Positions 47,653-59,800 of a DNA stretch of 64,000 nt are shown here, one piece after another (the first letter of the stretch is position 1; every line of letters begins with the position of its first letter). A model generated the notes under the pieces. It saw only the letters and a program-made list of their open reading frames with translations. It did no database searches and was not told where the DNA came from. The DNA lies in contig JAUIRK010000934.1 in NCBI GenBank assembly GCA_030549495.1, positions 62,001 through 126,000 of the forward strand, given 5' to 3'. This stretch comes from Nectonema munidae. Its lineage: Eukaryota > Nematomorpha > Nectonematoida > Nectonematidae. Position numbers and translations under genes: made by a program.

Positions 47653-47697
47653 ATGCGGTGGTGTAATGGTAGGGGGTGGTGTCTTGGATTCAGCATA
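47653..47697 (+). repeat. SINE head fragment, A-box part
   Basis: GCGGTGGTGTAATGGTAGGG, then GTGGTGTCTTGGATTCAG resembles the head of the 14.2-kb SINE; no B-box remains. Confidence 0.35.
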
Positions 47698-47930
47698 TGC
47701 CTCTCTTCCTCAAGACACACAAGTTTCATTTTTCGCATACATAATTTGACAGGGCGAATGTCACAGCACACGCTCATACAAATAAATATGCCATGAGAGT
47801 GAGTATATTGATGGATGAGTTTGGTGTAGGCACTAAAATCAACCAAATTCTACTTCGAACCACGATGATTTAAACTTTGTTTTCCTTTGTAAGCACCTCA
47901 CTTATTTTCTACTATCATTTACAGTAGCGA

Positions 47931-47990
47931 ATCCAGAGGGGGAGGGGTAGTTGCCCTATCCCCCACCGCGGGAAATGTTATTTCTTTTTA
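47931..47990. mobile_element. hAT-like element left end
   Basis: CAGTAGCGAATCCAGAGGGG followed by a G-rich then C-rich stretch resembles an hAT end (CAGTGGCGGATCCAG). No matching right end was seen. Confidence 0.4.
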
Positions 47991-50627
47991 CGTGTTAAAA
48001 TCCTTAAGGCGTATGTTCTTATTTGTATTTATGTTTTATGAGTGATGCGTGTATTTGTATTATATATATTAAAGCAGTTAAAATGGCTAATGAATAAGCA
48101 AGAAGTTATCCTAGAAAAATGAATTTATAATTTTTTCCCCATAAATTGTTTAAACCCCACTTAATTTTCTTACACTTTAAACATTTTCTATAATCGTTCT
48201 GATTGTGTAACACTAAACGCTTCAGGAAGCCTTGCTTATTGTTTAGGAAGCCTACAAATTGCCTCTTTTTATTAAACTGTCTTCACAGTGTTTTTTTATC
48301 CACAGTTTTTTATGTTATTTCGTATTTTTCCTTTCTTCTAGTTCGTTAATTAATTAATTAGCGATGTTTTTGGAGATACCACTCAACATAAATTTAATAA
48401 CTCTTCAAAATCCAGAAAACTGAATGATTCAGGCTTTGCAAATTAAGAAGACAGAGTGTAAAAAGCGTTATTACATTTTAAAGTCGATGATATTAGTATT
48501 GCAGATTTTATATATGATATGATATTGCATTTATTGATCCAAATTAATTGTGACGTTGCTAGGACATTCATGAAATATATATTTTATTAATTGCACCGTG
48601 TAATGTGTTAAATGCACTTACAGGGCTATATTTTAATCAAATATACCCGTAACCCACAATTTCATGGCTAATTGAACCCCGTATTTGTAACGTAACTTGA
48701 AATATCATACAAAACTAGAAATTGAAATAAATCATTTTATTTTCTTTAGGTTATAATGTCACAAGAGAGGGAGGGGGCCATAGTTTAAATAGCTGATTTA
48801 AACCAGAAATTAGAAAGTGTGTATAAATATATTTTAACCCTGTTTAATATACAAATATAGACACCTTAAAATAGTTGTTTCCTTATTTTTTGAATTAAAT
48901 TAAAAATATGCTCTATTATGTATATCATCATATGGCCGTGAGAGACAGTTTATTTACATATCATTTTTTTTTCAGAACATTTCTATAGATTAATGTTTTC
49001 CCCATCATAATTACTTACCGGATCTTTTAATTGGCCTATGCATCGCTTCTGCTCATTTTCTTACGCGACATATTTTTATTTAAAAGTATACATTTGTTTA
49101 ATTTTTTGTTAGCTAGTTAGTCTGTTAGTTTAGTATTTTTTTTTAAAAATAAGTTAACTTTGAAATTAAATTAAATGTTTGCTTTAATTTAATATAAAAA
49201 TACATAAATATTTTACGGGCTAACTTTATAACTAAAAATAGACAAAAACATGTATAATATTGAAATTCATTTGTTTTAACAAAAATAACATTTAAAAACG
49301 ACTTGCCTATATTATTATAACACGCTATACAAATATATATATTTTGATAATATTATATATAAAAGTATATTATATATTATTAATATATAACTAACTGTAT
49401 AATTACCTATCTAAAATCTACATAATAAATATGCAATTTATACCATTATATAAAATCATAGTGTAAAAAAAAAGTAAGAAAAATCCATAGTGATCATATA
49501 TTTCTTAGTGTCTGATTTCTATATAAAATTGTAAAGGTGATACCCCTTCCAAATTTAAGCGTTTGAAGTTAAATTAAAATACACGCTCCAAAATTCTTGA
49601 CTAGTAAATTATTTTGGGCCAAGAGCGAATACTTTTTATTTTCCTAAAAATTTGGGTAGTAATCTTCATTCAAAGCTATTAATCTTAGAAAAATAAAAAA
49701 TATCGCATTCAACAGATGCAATAGGATCCCACGCAAGTATGAGAGTTTTAACAGAACCGTACATAGACGTAGGTAAACATTTACCATTTTATGAGTAATT
49801 TTCATATCTTTATTTAATTTTGCTTTTTTACTTCTATTCAATACTAATTCGTTGCTGGTCTTTTGATATTGCAAGGAATATATTGATAAAATTAATTACT
49901 TTTTTGCATTGGGGCCTATAGTTGAAGTAAGAAGTTATATAATATTTCCTGAAAGTCTTGCTTTTTATCAAATCTTTAAATTGCTGACTTTTATTTTACG
50001 TGAGAGTCATATAAATTTGATGAACTCGTTTTTGTAACTCACGTGATATCATAAGAGAGAGAGGAAGAGAGTGAATGATAAATTGTGTACAGCATAATTC
50101 GTGGTGAGACCAGTAGAAAGCCTACTTCACTTTTAATTATGCATAATTTAGGAGAAAGTAATAAACTGTCTTTTTTTATCTTGGAAATCAATAAGTTTTT
50201 CCATAAAATTTTTGCATTACCACAATCTACAAAGCATAATAATGAGCATATCAATCACAAACTTTAACATTTCACTCATGAGCGGTTCAGATAAGAAGGC
50301 GCCATTTTGCGTTCTAATAACTGACTTGTCAATGTTGTCCTGATTAAAGCAATTGGGAAAAATATGACATATATTTTACTTTTAAATTTAACAAGCTCAA
50401 ATCTTTGCAAAAGCTTGAAAGTACGATATAAAAGGCAGGAATTGTGTAGACACCGTCTATCAACAGAGGGTCTAACTGTAAAGCTCTGAAGCAATGCAAG
50501 GCTTAATATTCTAACAATTCAAATGATAATATAACATTGTTTAAACTTTTTTTCACATTGTTAATAGCTTAGATGGCAAGGATAAATTAATCCTCCTTGA
50601 AAAAGTTTGGGGAACCGCGATCTATAG

Positions 50628-51330
50628 CAGGGTTTCTCAGCCGTGCTCGAATTTCCTACATTTCAGCGAAAATAGGATTCAGTTGAGCAATTTTTTAACA
50701 AATATTTGAGCATTGTATAAACAAACATTTAAAAAAAAATTCAAAAATTACATAAGAATTATATATTTTGAAAGGCTTTACTCCTAACTCCTATATCTTA
50801 TCTCTGGCTAAAACACAAATTTCTTCAATTTAAGACTTATTATTTTGAATTAAAGGATTTGTTTTAACTCAAGTTAGAAAAAAAAGAAAGAATCATTTTT
50901 GTTGTAAAATAGAATGTATAGAAGAACAATTTAAGAGTTTATTGAATTTAAATGGAATGAAGAATTCAAATTAAAGTGTGAACAAGAAAATATTTAGTAA
51001 AGTCCTGAAAGATCACTTGTTCGAAATAAAAGAAAAACAAATTTATTTCAAAGTGACCCGAATTTTTGCCTCCACGAGTCAAGTTTATCAAGTTAAAATA
51101 CTTAATATAGTGGAAGTTGTAAAATTCTTTGAAGTAAACAGAGTTAGTACATGGTTGAGTGGGATTAAACAAATCGAAAATTCGTGTCACTCAAAAATAA
51201 ATATGTCTCAAACTGTACATTTTTGAAAAAGAAAATGTTAAAGATTTTTAGAGTTTCTTTGCTTCATAAATTCAAAATTTTGAGAATCTCGATGTGTGAT
51301 TTAAACAAAAACGATGAGAAACTCATACCG
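50628..51330. mobile_element. hAT-like non-autonomous element, copy 2
   Basis: It starts CAGGGTTTCTCAGCCGTG and ends near GATGAGAAACTCATACCGG. It is longer than the 39-kb copy because of an extra inner block around 50765-50850, part of which also occurs at 52509-52590. Open frames of up to 82 codons inside show no recognisable domain. Confidence 0.55.
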
Positions 51331-53941
51331 GTGAAAAATAAGTGAGAAACACGTTACGTGTAGCGAGTTTAGGAATAACGAAAATCAAATTAAAACCAGG
51401 CGCTAAATTGTGTGTCGTGTAAAGATAGATAAATCACAATTCATCATCTTCCATCAATTAAAATCCATGTCAAGGTATGTTGTTTATACAACTTAAAATT
51501 GCAAAAGTGGTATGCATGCGCTATATGCATGCCTTTATATGAATACACATATTTATTATATAAGTTGGAGCCTTGGGCCGCGTTTTAGTGGGGTGGGGAC
51601 AAGTCGCACTCACTTTTTTCGTCAATTCTAAAAATAAAATTTTTCAACGCTATTTACATACTAATTCAAAGAGATTTAAAAATTTCTTTCATACGTGAAG
51701 AACGTTTGTTACATATATACATAATTCATAAATATGAGCCCATAATATTTCAAATTTCGCATCTCAAATTCTCACTATTCTCGCAACTGTAAGTAATTTT
51801 GACCATTTTAAACAGAATTTAAAAGAAAATCATGGATGTCTTTTTTGTTGAGTTATATAATATATCCTTCATTTTTGGCTTAAGCACTAGTTTTCTATTT
51901 TTTCTATAAGAATGAGGCTATTTAATCTATCAACACTACGTTAGATGCTTGGATTTCACGTTATTTTTGACTTAATTTTAACACACTTTACAAAAATGCA
52001 TCGCCTTTTTGGGAAAAAAAGATCCCAATAAAAATGGTCGTACTAATTTCATATGCTTTCTTTATTAAACAATTCATTAACAAAAATAAACGGTCGGCGT
52101 TTACTAATGCTTTTTAATACAAATATTCTGCTTTACATTAAATACCGTTCGGTTATGCTTCTTTTTAACGAATTAGAAACAACCCAAAATTACATTTTTT
52201 GAAAAAATAAAGGTAACAATTTAGAGGCTGTTATAAAAATACACCGTTCTTATAATTTGTTTTTTTATAAAAAATAAATAAATTTTTCCTATATGTATAT
52301 CGCCTTATGAATCATCATCACCATGTGGAATTATTATTTTGGCCAAAACTATTATAATTATATCTAATAAGAATTTCAAAAAAAATAAAAAAGTATATCA
52401 TCTATAAAAGATCTACGTCTCTTTAAGCAGTTCTTATCCAGGAATTTATTTTTGATTTTTTTCGATACCTTTTTTAGTTCTTTTTTTTTAACAATTCCTA
52501 ATTCTTTTGAAAGGCTTTATTCCTAATTCCTACTCCGATATCTTATCTCTGGTAAAGACATAAATTTCTTTAATTTAAGACACGGAGATTGTCCTTGAAT
52601 GAAAATTCAATTATAAATACTTGTGTGCACATCATTCCTTAAAGTCAGTTTGAATGCCATTAATTAGCAAATTTATTGATTTAACTGCAAACCCTTTTCT
52701 CGAATCAATGAGTAGTTTAAAAACTTTATTTGACTATGCAATTTACATATTTTCTATAGTCCATGTGTATATAATATATAAATTTCCTTACTCCACATAT
52801 CAGTGTGTGAAGTGTTTTAAAATGTCATTTTTAAAGAATTTTCGCCAGCTGGGCTGTGGGTATGGCCGTTTCGCTTTGATTCAATCCCCTTGAACAGAGT
52901 TTCCTATCTAATGAAAAAGTCTCTAAGTTTGGAGATTTTATTTTTAGCCACTTTTTTTTTTACTTTTTTAGTAGTGTAGATTTTTTTTACCGATTTTTTA
53001 TTATTAACAGAATATGTTGTTCAAGGAAGCATTTTATTGAATGTTTCTTTTTTAGTGAGTAATAGTCCTTTAAAACTGAAATTATCAATTTAGTAATTTA
53101 TATACATTTTAATACACCTATTTGATCTCATTGCCATCAATAAATGACCCAAATGGTTTCTTGTTTTGGTGTAACTTTTATATTTGCTTTTACTGGAATC
53201 AAATGCGTATGATAAAAGAATTCAGTTTTATGAAATTGTAAAAAAAAAAAGTAAATATACATGCTAACTACTTCTTACTAATTTTATTAATTAACCAATA
53301 GCTATCTTTATTCAAAAGAGTTTGCAACTTGTATTTTCAATAGAATTTACAAAAGCACTTTTAATTTAAAAAAGCATCAATGCTCATATAGTGCAATATA
53401 GGTAAGTGTGAAGTAAATGATATTGAAAATCAAACACGCTTTGTTTTTATGGTATCCTGGCACTTGTGGCCTTGAACTTCAACAACGTTAATTCTTCAAT
53501 ATAAAAAGTTTATTAAACGCGCATGCTTTACTGGCAAAAATAAGTATCCTATTTTTATAAATCTAGTCATTATAATATCCAATTCAGAATCAGTATATCC
53601 AAATTTCATATTAAAGAGATAATAGCGTCGTTTGGATTTACGTTTTTGTGTTCTACTCTATTTCGTTTTTTACCACTCTTATTTTTCTTTTGCGTTTCTT
53701 TTTTCCAATATTGTAATTTTTATTTAGAATTTATCTTTATTTTCATTAATTAAAAAGTTTAGTTTTAGTCCATTGGCGGACCCGGTCTAATAATGGACAA
53801 GGTGCATATTAAACGAGTCCAATAATTGCAAGAATGTATCTAATTAACCCCATACGATATTTTTACCCTAGGTAAATCAATGTCTAGACACTAGATTAGT
53901 AACTTCCAAACTGTGGCGCGTGCTAAACTCAAGGAGGAGGC

Positions 53942-54090
53942 GTAGGTAAAGGTACCCCGGGGTGTTTTCATCGAGAAGACACAATTGCGCCGCTTGTATC
54001 GAACTATGAGGAAAGCAGGCTTGATGGGGAATCGAACCCAATACCTTGAGTTATCGAATCCAGCATCTAACCAACCCTACTCACGCCCAC
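53942..54090 (-). repeat. tRNA-derived SINE, well preserved
   Basis: On the minus strand: GTGAGTAGGGTTGGTTAGAT, B-box GGGTTCGATTCC, then core CATAGTTCGATACAAGCGGC and AAAACACCCCGGGGTACC. The similarity to the 45.5-kb copy suggests comparatively recent activity. Confidence 0.75.
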
Positions 54091-57000
54091 TAAATAATTT
54101 AGGTAAGTCTTTTAGTAAACTTAGGACTTAGGTAAGTTGAAAACAGATACTTAATAAGCGTATTTTTTCAGAGTATTAAACATAAAATAAATAAATAAAG
54201 TTATTAATATATTTAAAAAGTTCATAAACATATCTTTATATCGAAAAAAAGGAATAAGTTTGTTTAACTTTAGAAATATTATCTCAAAAATATGATTTCC
54301 TTTTCAACGAAATATCCTTTCGAAAGAGAATTTTTAACACTTATTGCGCTAAAAACGAATCCGATTTGAAATTCAAAGTGCTTTGCGCTATGCAGTGTCT
54401 TCTTTAAATCCTAAAGTTAAGAAACTTTTATAGAATCATCTCATCATATATAGGAAGAATCCTTTTCGAATATTACCACAATTATAAATATCGCTAAACC
54501 TTGCTATAAAATCATTAAATATCTTGTTTAAGCAAAAAATGGGGCATGCTGTTCTTCATCTAAAAGAAGGATTTGAAGTTCTTTTTAAAAAAAGTTTGGG
54601 ATCCACTATAGTAGGTAAAATAAAGGTGATCGTTTCACTTCATCAATGACATGAAATGGGACATGACATTTACGTTATATACATTGTACATTCAAAAAAA
54701 AATTGTTATTGACATTTATTTTGTTCAATTGATTTTTTTTTGATTTTTGAAATATTTTCTTTCTCCTTTTTTTTAATAAGATTGTTGTCTTTTTATTTGA
54801 TTTGAAAGTGTATGTTTTCTAGGCAAAACTTTGTATATTATGTTCACAATAATTTTGAAGTCATTCTTCAATATGTTTAAATACAAAATTACAATTTAAA
54901 GTTCGAAAAGGTATTGGACCGTGAGGGAATCGTGTAAAAGCATTTCAATAAGGTTAATTAATGAAATTACAGAGCAAAATCATTGTTCCATATATGAAGT
55001 GAAGTAGGATGAATTTAACTCATGATGATAAGATATATAAATTTTAAATATGCAGCGCAAACAAAGTTTGAACAGATATTGAAATGTGTGGTAAAGCTGT
55101 TACTACTACTAATAATAATATGATTAATAGCGATTGAATATTAATTCACATGAACACGCAATTTCTCCAATATCAAACTCTGCGAATTGGCTTATCATCA
55201 ATGTTAAAAGAAGAGTTAATAATAACGATGAATAAGGTCGTGTGAAAAACGACCATGGAAAATTAGTTTTCATTGTTAAAGAAAAAGGCTATAAGCGTAA
55301 TAAACAGCAAAAAGACTTCTAACTGTGTATGCTAAGATGGTGATGCGAAGAGTAATATCAACGACTATTTAAAATACCGACAACTTACGACTTGACAAAA
55401 TGGCGAGTGAAAAAATTTTCTTAAGTCATTTTAAATAAGTTACATTAACAAATGTACATATTTCCTCATATCCATAATTTTAATTTATATCCTTAAGCAT
55501 ATGAATCCATGTTTTCGCTTAATCCCAAGTACATTTCTCTTTTTATCTTGTTTTTAAAAGCGTCAATTGATTTAGTCATCTCAAAGCATCACATTTCGGC
55601 TCTCTTGCTTATTTAAATCTTCCTGCAGGTATTCTTAATCTTTTAATCTAAATTCGTTAATTGTGATTCGTTGTTATTTTTTTGAATTTGAGTTATAAAA
55701 ATTTTCAGCTTTAGTTTGTTCTTTCTTAAAATTGATTTATCAATTTATTTTTTCCAACTGATAGAAAACTGCATCACCAATTTGGTTCTATTAACAAAAT
55801 ATGTCAATATTCTCAAAAGCAGTTTAAAATTTGAAAAAATACCGATAATGGTAAAACAAATTTGAAAATTATTTTTTTAATGATTGCTTAAAAAATATTA
55901 GATTTAAAATTAGTATCTTTTAATTTAATAAACTTAACCTAAAGAGAAAATCTAATAACTCATATATGCAGGATTTTATATTAAAAATATAAAGTTTCTT
56001 CCAAACATTTCTTTGAGAGTTATAAAAATTTGCCATATTATTGAACAGAATGATAAAATCTCTTCGTTATAAGCCAAACTGGTTATAACTAGAGTGTGAC
56101 ATTTTACCAAAATAATCCAAAATAGATCAAAATATTTTCAAAAATTTTCGAAATCTTTTTTTGAACAAATTTAAAATAATACGATCTATTTCATTTTCTT
56201 TAACTATTGGGAAAAAATTTTTAATTTTTGAATTTAATTAAAAATATTGAAATAGATCAATAATAGTTTTTTCACAACCTATAAGTTTAGAAGTAAATTT
56301 GTGTCAGTAAAATATGAATCAACATTTTATCGTTGACGCTTATGTTTTCAAGTGGTGAAGAAAAGATGCACGCCTATTATATTATTCAAAATCCGATCAA
56401 TCCTCTCTAAACCGGACATAAAGGCTGAGGTATAGAAATACAGGATTATGAAGCCTTGACAAAAGTTTGTGCAAGAATTTTCTGTTAAAAAAACTCAAGA
56501 TTTTAGTATCTGGAGCATTCTTCCATATGTACAAATCGGAGCTTGATCTGCGCATTTGACTCGACGGACTCTTGGTATGGTAAAACAATGACCAGTTTTT
56601 TCCTTTAGTAAACAAAATGTTGAGAAAAGCGTTTTTTTCTGATATTTTTGAAGCTATATTTTTCGAATTCAAATTTAATTAAATTATTACTACTACTTTT
56701 AAGTATTTTTTATTTTTTGTAAATTTCTCATTTCTTCTTTTGCCATTGTTGAGAGTTTCATTGGTCAAACCTCATCTTTTCTTCATTGTTATTTAAAAGT
56801 ATTATGATCTATCAATTTTATGGAGCATATGAGAATTCATAATGATATTTTTCGTAATTTACTTGATATTAATTTGCATAAAATAAAGAATTATTTTTTC
56901 TCTTTTAATTCAATTGACTAAAAATTTCAAGTATTTGTAAATAATTATTGTAAATAAATTTCAAAGCATTTGAAGAATGGGCACATTTATTCCTCATTAG

Positions 57001-57774
57001 TGTTCTGTCAAGACCAAGGGATGACAACCTTATTGCATATTTCTTTAAATAGAATATTTTTATAGTGAAGTTTTACACATTTATTAACAAATGAAATGCT
57101 GTTTGACTTTTATACATAAATAAAACTTTTGAAAGTTTTTTTCTCTTCTCAACTCCTCAGTTAGAGTTTGTGGTTTCAAATTTTTCCTTCCCCTCTAAGA
57201 CCGGTCAAGTTATTCTAAAATGAAGGAATTTTTTTAACTTTATTTAGGGGCCCATATTTATAACGTTAAATTTCAAAAGTCTCGAATCTCGTTTTTCGAG
57301 ACTTCAAAAGTTTTTAAGCTTCTTAATTGTCCAGAAATACACATAAATTTCGAGAAAATCACTCTTTTTTTATTCAATCATAAATGAAAAGTTCTCTTAA
57401 AATTTTAGTATTGTTAAAACTTCTAAACTATCATTATGTTTGAGGCTATTAAAAATACTTTGCAATCTAGCAGACAGCTTACATACTTTCAGTATGAGAG
57501 AAAATTTTCAATTATTTTTTTATCTCCAAAAAGATTACATTTTAAAAATGAGGGCTTAAAGGCTTTAGCTTTTTCGAAAAATTATTTTTTAAATAGAGAT
57601 TACATTTACTCTTTACGCGTCCATGCAGTTGCATAGCGAAAATGGGGAACATTTTTTTCAAAAAATAAAAATCTCCAATTTCGTAGAAGCTTAAAGTCAA
57701 GTGGAATTTTTACGAAAAAACTGTTAACACTTCAGCAATGCAGATAGATTTATAATAGCTTAAAAATTTTAAGA

Positions 57775-57849
57775 ATAAAAATAGGTAGGGGGCACCAAGT
57801 GAAAATGGACGGACACTTCATTACAGGCCCCGTCCTGGCTACGCCACTA
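57775..57849. mobile_element. hAT-like element right end
   Basis: GGCCCCGTCCTGGCTACGCC followed by ACTA is a very common hAT terminal sequence read outward. The other end was not located. Confidence 0.45.
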
Positions 57850-59800
57850 TATCCACGCTTGTGTTTATAGAGGATTATCAGATGTCCGGGTTTTATTTAA
57901 GCGATTATCGGCGTTTTACGGTCGTTTAACTTCGCTTAGCTTTCTAATATGACCAAAAGTGTAGATTGAAATAATTTAGTTCCAAATCGAATAGGTCGTC
58001 TTTTACTTTCAAACTATTTTTCATATATCACATTTTTGCACGAAATAGAAAGTTTTATTTTCGAAATTTTTCCAGAGCATTTTGTCTCGGTTTTATCATG
58101 TGAAAGTCTAGCAAGCCAAGCATTATGTTCATTGCTTTTATTCTATTTTCTTGGAAAAAATCTTCAGGCTCAAGAATTCTCAATTCTCAAGAAATTTATT
58201 TTATCAAAGAGAAGAAATTTTAGGCTTGAGGACTTCTTATGAAATTTCAAAAACAATAGACAAAGCTGAAAAATGACATTTCTTCGGTGAGACTACAATC
58301 TTACCAGCTTTATCAGCTGAGATCTCAAATATGATGAATCAAAACCGAAATTAAAGTTAAAAATTTATTCCAATGAATACTTCGACTTTTTTTGCTAAAA
58401 AGTCTCCATAAATAAAAGAAATGTTAAGAATAACTAGATTATAATAAATGGTTTTTCGTAACTTCACAGATCCGTAGCACGTAGCACGACTCTAAGTACA
58501 GGGGGGAGGGGGTACAAAAATGATTTGGTCCTCAAACGGTTAAAGAAATGTCATTGCTTGGCACACAGTTAATTAGTATATCAGTGTAAAGGTCGAAAAG
58601 TTGGCCTTCAAATTTAAAAATAAAATCTTGGCTGTATAAGTGAGAACTCCAGTTTAAAAAATGGAAAATTTGCAGTGATTTGTCAAAAAATAAATAAAAA
58701 TTTTGATCAAATTAGTTGACTTGAAAAGAGTTGTTTATAAAACCTCCTTAAACACTATTCCTCTCATTTTGACGGCGTGTATGCGTTTATGGTGTGAAAT
58801 TTGGTTGATATAATTGAAACTCGATATTTGGTGTTAAGTCCGTTTTTAAGGATATAATTAAGGTAATGAAGGGACGCATTATTCTCCAATGTATAGGGCA
58901 GGCATCTAAGGTAAATTGGGGGAAATGAAATGAAAAAACGCTTACGTGTGTGTTATATCTGAATTTTTTTTTGGAATTTTATGATACTAAGTATATGTTG
59001 TATGTTTGTAGAATGTTCAATTAACCAAATTCTAAAGTATAGAATGCAAGAAAAAGTCTCGTGAAAATAGCCAATAGATAGTATTGATTTAGTTGATTGC
59101 TATCGATTCGATTCCTACTCAAATACTATCACTTACATCCATAAATATATACTATTTGTTTATATATGTATTAGCTATGAAAGCAGAGAACACCACACAC
59201 ACACACGTGCATAAATATAAAAGTATATAGGACTGTGTTTGCGCTATTTTCAACTAAGCACTGTAGGAGATATATACTCTAGACACGGCTACAGTAAGAC
59301 GAAATCATTGATTTCAATTATTATTATTATACTAAAAGTGATTTGGGAAGTGATGTTTTAACAAAATGCTAGTTTTATCATGATGATGGTTTATGGAAAA
59401 AAATTGTGCACTAATCTCTGCAAATAGTAATTGCAAATACAGTCTTGCCCTTCTATCAAGCGATGCCCATGTGATTTCAAAATGGTCGAACAAGACTTTG
59501 GCTCCAGCAATGATTTTTAATTTTCTCATATTTTTATCTTTTTTACAAGCAGTAGACTTTGCATATTACTATTCTTATTTTACGGTTAATTTATAAAAAG
59601 AAATTTGCCTTCCCCCCAATAATTTTGAGGACGAGCGCCCCAGATATTATAATGGTCTACTAGATTATTTATTAATAATAATTTCGCTACCCCCATTAAA
59701 ATAAAAAAAGACTTAAAGTCTTTGTACAGAAGGAATATTTTTTTAAAAAAATTACAAAAAAAAGGTAAACAAAAAAAGTTACAAAAAAGAGAAAATGCTA

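Larger units (their letters stand above)
39462..50627. other. Leader intron or intergenic DNA, part 3
   Basis: It holds TTAA-element pieces near 39690 and 40098 and a fuller copy at about 40475-40596. Further on are an element with TGATGGT ends (42242-42647), a fold-back element (43034-43155), SINEs at 45498, 47165 and 47653 and an hAT-like left end near 47931. Roughly 43200-45480 and 48000-50600 show nothing recognisable. Confidence 0.55.
51331..59800. other. Leader intron or intergenic DNA, part 4
   Basis: Sparse. It has a fragment shared with the 50.6-kb hAT-like element (about 52509-52590), an hAT-like left end near 53770 (TTGGCGGACCCGG), a SINE at 53942-54090, an hAT-like right end at about 57775-57849 (GGCTACGCCACTA), a hairpin with AAGTCTCGAA/TTCGAGACTT arms near 57278-57304, a TTAA-element end near 58530 and a short CA repeat near 59193. 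No gene was recognised. Confidence 0.55.

Noticed and set aside
47577-47846. Minus-strand 89-codon ORF with many His residues
   Set aside because: It overlaps a SINE head and has no protein-like pattern.
56397-56672. Minus-strand 91-codon ORF
   Set aside because: No known domain, and the first in-frame ATG is not supported; the region also has CTCTCTAAACCGGACA, which looks like a pogo-type end.
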